From Bacillota bacterium (GTDB taxonomy: Bacteria > Bacillota > Clostridia > Lutisporales > Lutisporaceae), in the NCBI GenBank assembly GCA_023230985.1, contig JALNWH010000104.1:1-6675 (forward strand): 6,675 nt of DNA, read 5' to 3'. Below the pieces are notes generated by a model. The model was not told the origin of the DNA. It ran no database searches and was given only the letters and a program-made list of their open reading frames with translations. Of the stretch, positions 1 to 6,400 are shown piece after piece (positions within the stretch are counted from its first letter, which is position 1; each line of letters starts with the position of its first letter). The position numbers were made by a program, and so were the translations under genes.

Positions 1-843
1 TCCTAATAAAACAGCCGCAGGAAACAGGTATTTATAATCATGTCCGATAAATAGCCTTGCAATATGAGGCACCATAAGTCCTACAAAACCTAACATTCCC
101 ACAACACTTACCGCACTCCCCGCTAATAAGGAGGATAATATTATAAAGGCAAGTCTGGTTCTTTCAACATTTAACCCCAAGCCCACCGCCACCTCATCCC
201 CTAACATTAAAATATTAAGCTTCTGAGGTATCAGCATTACGATAAAGGTCCCTGCCACGGCATAATAAAATATGGTTTTTACTTGAGTCCAAGTGGTTGC
301 AGATAAGCCTCCCACCATAAATCCTATTACTCCTACCACTCTGTCGGGATAAAAGGTCATAAGCCCGTTTATCCCCGCATTCAAAAGTGCCGACATAGCC
401 ACTCCGGCAAGTACCAACCGTGTAGGATGGACACCGCCCTTCCAAGCAATACCGTAAATAAACATAGTTGCCATCAATGCACCGACAAAGGCACCCATGG
501 GAACAAGATAGTAATATCGCGGAAACAGTATCAAAATAATCAATGCCGCCAGACCGCCGCCGGAGGAAACTCCAATAATATTAGGTCCTGCCAGCGGGTT
601 CCTCATAATACCCTGGAGTATTGCCCCCGACAATGATAGGCAAATACCTACCAAAGCGGCAACAATGGTTCTGGTTAATCTCACATTCCATATAATTTGA
701 TAATGCATGGATTTATCTTGATGAAAAACTACTTTAATAATTTCCTTAGGGGAAACCTTTACTGCTCCATTACCAACACTGATAAAAAAACTTAAAGCGA
801 ATAAAAGGGCAAGCCCTATCAGTATAAATGCTTTTCTACCCAT
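1..843 (-). CDS. btuC: FecCD/BtuC-family ABC importer permease, probable corrinoid transporter (3' end outside window)
   Basis: This is the integral-membrane permease of a class-II ABC importer that moves a cobalt- or iron-containing chelate, here probably a corrinoid, across the cytoplasmic membrane. I translated the reverse strand by hand. It is open from ATG at 843 to the window edge, giving 281 residues of a family usually about 330-350 long, so about the last two membrane helices are missing. The first helix follows MGRKAF. Family hallmarks are VRLTRTIVAALVG (about residue 53), LSLSGAILQGIMRNPLAGP with IIGVSSGGGLAAL (about 70-101), RLVLAGVAMSALLNAG (about 142-157), and near the edge GFVGLMVPHIARLFIG, the loop region that contacts the ATPase. 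The start is secure because an in-frame TAA immediately precedes the ATG. AAGGAG lies 11 bases upstream. It follows the binding-protein gene by 54 bases with no terminator between, so the two form one operon. The corrinoid substrate is inferred from the riboswitch; siderophore or haem permeases look alike. Confidence 0.93.
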   Translation of the reverse strand, partial: MGRKAFILIGLALLFALSFFISVGNGAVKVSPKEIIKVVFHQDKSMHYQIIWNVRLTRTIVAALVGICLSLSGAILQGIMRNPLAGPNIIGVSSGGGLAALIILILFPRYYYLVPMGAFVGALMATMFIYGIAWKGGVHPTRLVLAGVAMSALLNAGINGLMTFYPDRVVGVIGFMVGGLSATTWTQVKTIFYYAVAGTFIVMLIPQKLNILMLGDEVAVGLGLNVERTRLAFIILSSLLAGSAVSVVGMLGFVGLMVPHIARLFIGHDYKYLFPAAVLLG

Positions 844-854
844 TTATGAATATT

Positions 855-860
855 CTCCTT
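855..860 (-). promoter_or_regulatory. ribosome-binding site of the permease gene
   Basis: The minus strand reads AAGGAG, followed by 11 bases and then the ATG at 843. The spacing is slightly long, but the in-frame TAA directly before that ATG excludes an earlier start. Confidence 0.7.
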
Positions 861-897
861 ATGCAAAATAAAGTTCAAATAATTTATAAAATCAGTA

Positions 898-1905
898 TTA
901 ATTAAAGATATCCGGATAGATTATCTTGCCAAGCCCTTCATAGGCTTCCGCATATCTATGGTTAGCCTTATACATATAAAGATCCTTGGGAAGAAAAATA
1001 TATCTGCCTTCCTTTACAGCCTTTAAAGATGCCCAAGCAGGATTTGATTCCGCATCCTCTTTTAATTTTTCAAAGACTTTATTTTGATCTGTTCCTGTCA
1101 ATTGTACAAAAATATAATCCGGATCCTCCTTCAATATGGTTTCTAAGCTAAAAGCTTTGACCTCTGTAGATAAAACAGGGCCGTCTGAGATGTTTTCTAA
1201 ATTTAAATCCTTAAGCATTTGTCCTACATAAGAAGAGGAATCCCGCACCGTTATGTTCTTTGCACTGGCCACCATAAGCAAGGCAGTTATATTCTTATCC
1301 TTTGGTGCTTTCTCGATAATACTTTTTACATCAGATTTTACTTTTAAACCATATTCTTCAAACAAATCATCCCTGTCTGTCAATGCAGTAAAAAGCCTTA
1401 TTATTTCAAAATAATCTTCTTTTACAAAATAATTCAAAGCTACAACATCAATACCGTTTTGTTCCAAGGCAGGTACCAACTCCATATTTATTTTTGAATT
1501 AGCATTTAATATTACTATATCCGGTTCTAAAGAAATAATTTTTTCTAAACTTGGCGCCCCCAGGGTTCCTACAATTTCAGCATCTTTTGCACCCTCTATA
1601 GACTTCTCTGCAGAATCCTCTATAGTACCGATAACTTTACCTCCGGCACTGTCCCATATTTCTAAATAAGAATTAAATAGGCAAACCACTCTTTCAGGAT
1701 TCTTTTTCAATATGACCTTTTCTCCTCTGCCGTCGGTGAAACTAACGCTATCATCGTAAATGGCAACTCCAAATTCTTCAGTGAACTCTCCTTCTTCTGC
1801 ATTTTCTTTCTTATTTACTGTATTATTTTGCTCCTTTACCCCACACCCTCCAAATAATATAATTAGAACAAAAATCATTAATACTGTTGTTTTTCTTAAT
1901 CTCAT
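898..1905 (-). CDS. btuF: lipoprotein solute-binding protein of a corrinoid-type ABC importer (BtuF/FepB-like)
   Basis: This is the extracytoplasmic receptor, anchored by lipid to the outer face of the membrane, that captures the ligand and delivers it to the permease encoded next. The 335 residues begin with a basic n-region (MRLRKTT), a hydrophobic core and an FGGC lipobox, so Cys21 is the likely lipidated residue. A charged Asn/Glu-rich linker (about 22-50) follows. The class-III (helical-backbone) binding fold starts near VSFTDGRGEKVIL and NPERVVCLFNSYLEIW (about 54-80). SLEKIISLEPDIVILN is the typical first-lobe motif of BtuF/FepB/FhuD proteins. The C-terminus (GRYIFLPKDLYMYKANHRYAEAYEGLGKIIYPDIF) is also family-like, and the length is normal. 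GGAGGG lies 6 bases before the ATG. A cobalamin riboswitch in the leader supports corrinoid as ligand; the protein sequence alone would equally allow an iron-siderophore or haem receptor. Confidence 0.92.
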   Translation of the reverse strand: MRLRKTTVLMIFVLIILFGGCGVKEQNNTVNKKENAEEGEFTEEFGVAIYDDSVSFTDGRGEKVILKKNPERVVCLFNSYLEIWDSAGGKVIGTIEDSAEKSIEGAKDAEIVGTLGAPSLEKIISLEPDIVILNANSKINMELVPALEQNGIDVVALNYFVKEDYFEIIRLFTALTDRDDLFEEYGLKVKSDVKSIIEKAPKDKNITALLMVASAKNITVRDSSSYVGQMLKDLNLENISDGPVLSTEVKAFSLETILKEDPDYIFVQLTGTDQNKVFEKLKEDAESNPAWASLKAVKEGRYIFLPKDLYMYKANHRYAEAYEGLGKIIYPDIFN

Positions 1906-1911
1906 CCTTTT

Positions 1912-1917
1912 CCCTCC
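1912..1917 (-). promoter_or_regulatory. strong ribosome-binding site of the binding-protein gene
   Basis: The minus strand reads GGAGGG, six bases before the ATG at 1905. This near-ideal site fixes the start. It lies outside the terminator and the inverted repeat, which suggests control by transcription termination rather than by masking of the ribosome-binding site. Confidence 0.8.
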
Positions 1918-1951
1918 ATTTCTTATGTTGTCAGTTTATTCTTTTCCCTAC

Positions 1952-2111
1952 TTTTACTCTGCTTTTCTTTATCGTTATACTGCTCTTTCCCTTACTGTAA
2001 CTCTGTTTTTTTATCGTCACTCTGAGCGATATCGAAGAGTCTTCTCTTCGATAGAAAAATTCTTCGACAAAGCCTCAGAATGACGTATATAAAAGAAGCC
2101 TCAGAATAACG
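1952..2111. repeat. nested, degenerate copies of the repeat end flanking the central palindrome
   Basis: Around the central inverted repeat the end motif recurs in weaker form. On the + strand, left-side copies are TTTTACTCTG (1952), CGTTATACTG (1973), TGTAACTCTG (1996) and CGTCACTCTG (2015), spaced 19-23 bases apart. Right-side copies are CAGAATGACG (2076) and CAGAATAACG (2102). The outer pair 1973-1982 and 2102-2111 is itself an inverted repeat with one mismatch, and AGCCTCAGAAT is repeated directly at 2071 and 2098. The arrangement could come from repeated insertion, duplication or slippage of one short element. The weaker left copies sit in T-rich DNA and some could be chance. Confidence 0.5.
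2015..2085. repeat. dispersed-type palindromic repeat (two head-to-head units)
   Basis: The ends are CGTCACTCTGAG (2015-2026) and CTCAGAATGACG (2074-2085), an inverted repeat with one mismatch in 12. Inside, ATCGAAGAG (2031-2039) and CTCTTCGAT (2044-2052) form a perfect 9-bp stem with a 4-base loop. Read from each end, the two halves share the layout CGTCA(C/T)TCTGAG, a short spacer, then TCGAAGA, so this is a pair of converging copies of one unit. From memory, this unit resembles a short palindromic repeat scattered through many bacterial genomes, often mis-called as peptides containing SERSEE. It encodes no protein. It sits in the leader between the terminator and the btuF-like gene, so it would be transcribed as a strong hairpin. 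Confidence 0.75.
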
Positions 2112-2114
2112 GGC

Positions 2115-2157
2115 AAAAACAATAACCTCCCGACCTATTGTCGGGAGGTTATTGTTT
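2115..2157 (-). terminator. intrinsic terminator, the riboswitch expression platform
   Basis: A perfect 18-bp inverted repeat (arms 2140-2157 and 2117-2134, loop of five bases at 2135-2139) contains the GC-rich core CCTCCCGAC. In the minus-strand transcript the second arm ends in a run of five U (2119-2115), part of which also pairs within the stem. The plus-strand reading has only three T after the stem, so the terminator acts on leftward transcription. It lies about 55 bases after the cobalamin aptamer and about 210 bases before the btuF-like start, the position expected for ligand-controlled premature termination. Confidence 0.85.
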
Positions 2158-2209
2158 GCTATAGAAATAAAACAAAAGCTTATCCTTCCCACCGAAGGTC
2201 ACTTAGTCT

Positions 2210-2368
2210 AAACAATCAGGCAGGTCTCCTGGCTTTCGCTTTATCCTACTCTCAACACCTTCCCGGATTTAATCCAGTGGTATTAATTGATTTCGTCACG
2301 ATCACAGTAGCGGGGGCTGCAACGGTTTCACACCGTTTTCCCTATTAATCATCAAGAACCTTATGTTT
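2210..2368 (-). promoter_or_regulatory. cobalamin riboswitch (B12 element)
   Basis: The minus-strand sequence carries the conserved parts of the B12 aptamer in the right order: AAGGTTCTTGATGATTAATA, then GGGAAAACGGTG, GCAGCCCCCGCTACTGT, GTGACGAAATCA, ACCACTGG, CCGGGAAGG, GAGAGTAGGAT, and the B12 box GCCAGGAGACCTGCC (2233-2219). The outermost helix can be formed by AAACA (2368-2364) with TGTTT (2214-2210) and AGGT (2361-2358) with ACCT (2225-2222). It binds a corrinoid in the nascent RNA; in this family binding normally turns expression off. The terminator at 2157-2115 follows, and the genes downstream encode a matching importer. I cannot tell from the sequence whether it prefers adenosyl-, methyl- or hydroxocobalamin. 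Confidence 0.95.
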
Positions 2369-2400
2369 AATTATTTAGTTTTAATAGTTTTTTAATTAAG

Positions 2401-2420
2401 TCTTAGTTGCTCAACTAAGA
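2401..2420. repeat. perfect palindrome at the 5' end of the riboswitch transcript
   Basis: TCTTAGTTG and CAACTAAGA form a perfect 9-bp inverted repeat separated by two bases. As RNA it would fold with a GAGC tetraloop and an 8-bp stem. It starts roughly 8 bases after the predicted transcription start, upstream of the aptamer. It could be a 5' stabilising hairpin or a dimeric repressor's operator just downstream of the promoter. Nothing here decides between these. Confidence 0.5.
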
Positions 2421-2434
2421 GAAACTTTCCGTCT

Positions 2435-2464
2435 AATCTAACCACATTTATAATAATATGTCAA
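2435..2464 (-). promoter_or_regulatory. sigma-A-type promoter of the riboswitch-btuF-btuC operon
   Basis: The minus strand has a consensus -35 box TTGACA (2464-2459). After 18 bases it has TAGATT (2440-2435), a 4/6 match to TATAAT; TTAGAT with a 17-base spacer is the alternative. Initiation would fall near 2428, about 60 bases before the aptamer. The perfect -35 box and the position make this the best candidate promoter in the intergenic region. Confidence 0.65.
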
Positions 2465-2623
2465 TGGGTTTATTTTATTTAACTTATTCCTTTTAAAAAT
2501 ATATAACGGTCATAACTAGACGATAGTGAAGCAAGTATTTAATTTTTATACTTCTTTTCGATTACATACCATAATACAATATAGTTTTGGATAAAGTGAT
2601 TTTTATGGGTTTTAATATGAAGA
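2465..2623. other. AT-rich non-coding spacer after the protease gene
   Basis: No gene is visible here. The only fold I find is a weak 6-bp stem AAGTAT/ATACTT (2533-2538, 2548-2553) with a 9-base AT loop and no proper U-run on the minus strand. I therefore see no convincing terminator for the protease transcript. Confidence 0.5.
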
Positions 2624-3403
2624 TTACTTGTTTTCCATTGTTAATTCCTTCCTTACCTGGGCGGGACTATAATCAGGATTATTCCTTAATAGCTCTGATA
2701 CCCAGCCCGTAACGGTTGCCGCCGCATAAGAGGTTCCGGAAGCCTTAGGCGGATTTATGGAAAATCCAAAGGAAAGTACAGGCACATTTATTCCCCAAGC
2801 AGAGATAAAGCTATAGCTTTCTTTAGGAAAAAAAGCAGGTTTTCCTTCTTCATCAACAGCATTTACGGCAATCACCGTTTCATAAGCCGCTGGATAAAAA
2901 ACAATATTCGATTCGGTATCTTTATTATTTCCGGCTGCCGCTACCACTACCACACCTTTTTTCTCGGCATATTCTATGGCCCTGCGGAGTTCTTCATTGT
3001 CTTCCTTTAAGCCAAAGCTAAGATTTAGTACCTTGCAGTCATATTCATCTATGGCTTTGATTATGGCATTGGCTATTTCTAAGGCATTACAGGATTTTTT
3101 TAATCCCGACAAATATCGAGATACAACTACCATAGGTATTAATGTGGCATCGGGACATTCTTTTACAATCAAACCCGCTACCCTCGTACCATGTCCCAAT
3201 AAGTCAGTGGTATTGTAGCCGGGGAAAACTAAGTTTTCCCCCGGCTCTATTTTGACTTCCTTTAGTCCGTCATGTCTATAAAGAATACCGGTGTCAAGCA
3301 CCCCCACTCTTAAAGCAAAATCATCCGCTTGTACCCATAAAGATAAAGGGAAAGTATGCAGTAATATAATTAAAGTTAATAGTAACAGTATTCTTCTTTT
3401 CAT
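2624..3403 (-). CDS. small secreted subtilisin-family (S8) serine protease
   Basis: This is an exported endopeptidase expected to act at the cell surface. The 259 residues start with a clear signal peptide (MKRR, a leucine/isoleucine core, likely cleavage after VQA at residue 26). The full S8 machinery follows: Asp37 in VGVLDTG, His71 in GHGTRVAG, the oxyanion-hole Asn159 in AAAGNN, and Ser225 in SGTSYAAATVTG. LNLSFG (126-131) is the usual substrate-cleft strand. It is short: about 233 mature residues against about 275 in subtilisin, and the catalytic core begins within ten residues of the signal cleavage site, leaving no room for an I9 propeptide. The proline of the usual GTSMAAP motif is replaced by alanine. 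The start lies 4 bases after the SLH gene stop, with GGAG 7 bases upstream inside that gene. The substrate is unknown; the neighbouring SLH protein is an obvious candidate, by inference only. Confidence 0.93.
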   Translation of the reverse strand: MKRRILLLLTLIILLHTFPLSLWVQADDFALRVGVLDTGILYRHDGLKEVKIEPGENLVFPGYNTTDLLGHGTRVAGLIVKECPDATLIPMVVVSRYLSGLKKSCNALEIANAIIKAIDEYDCKVLNLSFGLKEDNEELRRAIEYAEKKGVVVVAAAGNNKDTESNIVFYPAAYETVIAVNAVDEEGKPAFFPKESYSFISAWGINVPVLSFGFSINPPKASGTSYAAATVTGWVSELLRNNPDYSPAQVRKELTMENK

Positions 3404-3407
3404 GGCT

Positions 3408-6400
3408 TTACTCCATATCCAAAGTTGTTAATAGTCTAATCAATCGGGCAAATATAGTTGCAGCTTCAGAGCGCATTGCGGAATCTTCCGGTCGAACCTG
3501 ATTGTCATATCCGACAATCAAGCCTGCTCCTACACATGCTTTCATAGCTTCTGCAGCCCATTGTGCCACATTATCACTGTCGACAAAAGGTAGTTCTTCC
3601 GTTTCCATTTTTAATCCAATACGGTTCATATAGCGATAGAGTATAGTGCAGAACTCTTGACGAGTTATTTCTCTGTCAGGTTCAAAGCTGTTATCTCCTA
3701 CACCTGCTACTATTCCATTTTCTTTAGCCCAGGTAACATAGGCTGTATACCAGGTTCCTTCCGGTACATCCGCAAAGGCGGAGGATAAGCCATCTATGTT
3801 TGCATTAGCCAATCTCCCCAATACTGTAACCATCATGGCACGGGTTAGTTTGACGAAAGGTGAGAATATTCCTTCGGATGTTCCGTTAAACAGGCCTCTT
3901 GCAGCTACATAGAGTATATCTGCATTACCCCAATGCCCTTTGATATCATCAAAGGTAACTTTGCTTTCTACTATGCGATAGCTTCCTTCGTAGGGTGTCT
4001 TAAAGGTTAATTTCCCGTTTTCTACTACACTTAGAGGTAAAAGAATCTCCTCTCCTTCCGGTGTAGTGTAGATAACTATTACTAAATTCGGGTCAATGTC
4101 TTTCGGTATATTATAGTATATCTTTTCACCGGCAGCCGCCTTTATTGTGGTAATGTCACGAACAGAATAGCTTGGTAAAGGCAATTCCTTTGGCATAGGC
4201 AATTCCTCTTCAAAGGATGGCAGTGCAGGTTTGCTTGGGTCTGCTAAGCCCGGATCGGACTGTTTTTCCCTATCTGAACTTTTATCGGAATCTGGCTTTG
4301 GCTCCGGTTTCGGATCCGGTATCCTATCTTCGTCAAAGTATGCACCGGCATTTATTGAGTGAGTGTCAGAGATTCTTAGAGTTCCGGATACCACACCTAC
4401 AGAATCTTCTTGGACAGTAAGCTTATTGTCATTATCTAAGCTTGCTTTACCTTTATTGTCAAATACGCTGAAGGATACTATATTCGGATCATCTATTATC
4501 AATTCATATCCCCCTGAGCCGGTACTTTGAAGGGACATTCCCCCTGTATTGCCTCTAAGGGATAGTTGAATATTTGATATTCCGCCTTTTTTCATTATGT
4601 TTTTATCTGTTATATCCTCTTCTCCGGCGTAAAGTCTCCAATTGGTTATCTTGCCTAAGTCTCTGTTAACAATAGTTCTATCCGTTTTTATTTTATTGCC
4701 TACGGCATCTTCCGCTGTAATAATGAGATTATGGGAGCTATAGTTCTTTGGCAAATTATTAAGCGTTATGACAAATCTGCCGTCTCCGTCCAATATGGGC
4801 TTATCTTTATATATTGATTCCTTGCCTCTTGTAACTGTGATAGTGGCATCTTCATCAGTGATACCTTTTATCTCTAAGACTTTCTCATTATCGAAAAATC
4901 CTCCGTTATCAGGGCTTTCTATAAGGAGTCTTGGTGGCATAGTGTCTACTGTGAATACATAGGAGAAGCTTACACTGTCATTACTGTTATTTTTTCCGTT
5001 GAATTCTAATAGATGCTCTCCTTCGTCTAAGTTTTCCAATTCAATTTTTATTGTATTCGTACTTTCAGTTATTTCTCCCCAATATCCTTCATCTTCCCGT
5101 TTATCTAAGCTCCATTTGCCTTTTACCGGGTGATTTGCAGTTAGAGTTAATTCTATATCTTTTTGTTTATAGTAAGGCATATCGAACTTTGATTCTTCTT
5201 CTCCCGTATAATTTACTTCAATAGTTTTTACCGAAGCAGGAGTTCCTGTTGCCGTTATATTTGTTGTTTTTGGTTTAGTAAACTTGAAATTGTCAGAGTT
5301 TACTTCACCGGATATATACATCTTCCCATCACTTTCTACATTATAGGCTGAAATACCAAGGGTATAGTCAGTACCGTAACTTAGACCTTTTTCCACTGTG
5401 CCTATTTTTATTGGATTACCATCTTCACCAATTATAAGTGTTTCCGTTTCATTTCCGTCCTCATCTTTTTCTGTTTTTGTTTCAAATTTTGGTACTTCGT
5501 ATTTTCCGCCGAATAGGATAATATCTTCATCCTTCCCGTCTTCATCCTTCCCAAAAGTAAGTCCCTTTACATCTGTAGGCTTACCGTCTTTATATACATT
5601 GACTATATAGCCATCACACTCTTTTACCGGACTATTAAGATTTACCTTAACCATACCGTCACCCATGGGTTCAATATTGCCTATCGACGGGTTTGCAGGT
5701 TGTTTGAGGTTTTCGTATTCAAATGTTTCAGTAGTAGTTACCGTATCTGCTGTATAGCCTTCCAAAATTCCCGTTACTTTAATATTGTAATCTCCACTGG
5801 GTAAAGTATCAGGTAAATTGTCAATAATATAGGTCAATTCTTTATTTTCACTATTATCGACTATCTTTGCTTTTATTTCATCATCTTTTAACTTGCCTAT
5901 AAGATAAATATCATCTTCATTTTCACTATTCACTGCGAAGAAGCTGATGGATTCTAATTTATCCAAATGTTCACCGTTTACAGTTACCTTTTTCTCTCCG
6001 GCTGTATCTGAATAGCTTGCTCCTGTGAGTCTTGGCAATTCAGCTACTTTCATCAGCATTAGATTAGTCGGTACAGGGGTTTTAATATTATAGATTTCAT
6101 TATATTCTTCACTCTTAGTAAGTGAAATAACTATAGTAGCCTTTTTTGTATCTTCCACATAATGAAAATAAGCGTTAGCAGAGCTGTTGTCTGCGTTTTC
6201 CTCGTTTGAGTAATACTCAAGCACCAATCCGCCAAAGTCTATTTCATCTCTCTTCGCCTCGGCAACCTCTTTGCTGCTTGCATCATAGGACATAACTAAT
6301 AGATGATGCCCATCGTATTCATCCAATTTAAGCTCATGTTTTCTTAAAGCCACATCAGATTTAAGTTTATGTCCGTCTCCCATAAGCTCTATTCCCTCTT

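Noticed and set aside
427..636. Plus-strand open frame opposite the permease gene, and a short minus-strand frame at 215-445
   Set aside because: Both are shadows of the permease, which has a continuous family-typical translation in another frame.
1972..2005. A second promoter close to the btuF-like gene (TATAAC at about 1980 with TTACAG upstream)
   Set aside because: The spacing is only 15 bases, the -35 match is poor, and the sequence belongs to the degenerate repeat copies.
1760..2083. Plus-strand reading frame of 107 codons containing HSERYRRVFSSIEKF
   Set aside because: It is antisense to the lipoprotein signal region and its end is the repeat translated. The SER-type peptide is a familiar artefact of this repeat.
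1952..2111. CRISPR array
   Set aside because: The repeats are degenerate, inverted and only about 10-12 bases long at unequal spacing, with no spacers or cas genes.
1992..2192. Minus-strand reading frame of 66 codons upstream of the binding-protein gene
   Set aside because: It runs through the terminator hairpin and the palindromic repeat, has no ribosome-binding site worth noting, and its sequence is simply the translation of repeat DNA.
2533..2553. AT-rich hairpin AAGTAT/ATACTT as a terminator for the protease transcript
   Set aside because: The stem is only six AT-rich pairs with a 9-base loop and has no U-run on the relevant strand.
2624..3403. Lantibiotic leader protease or other peptide-maturation system
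   Set aside because: No lantibiotic precursor, modification enzyme or exporter is visible. The only partner in view is a large SLH protein.
4217..5610. Several plus-strand open frames (about 4217, 4768, 5398) and one opposite the protease (2976)
   Set aside because: They lie antisense to well-supported genes, have no ribosome-binding sites or recognisable motifs, and are low-complexity Ser/Pro/Phe translations.
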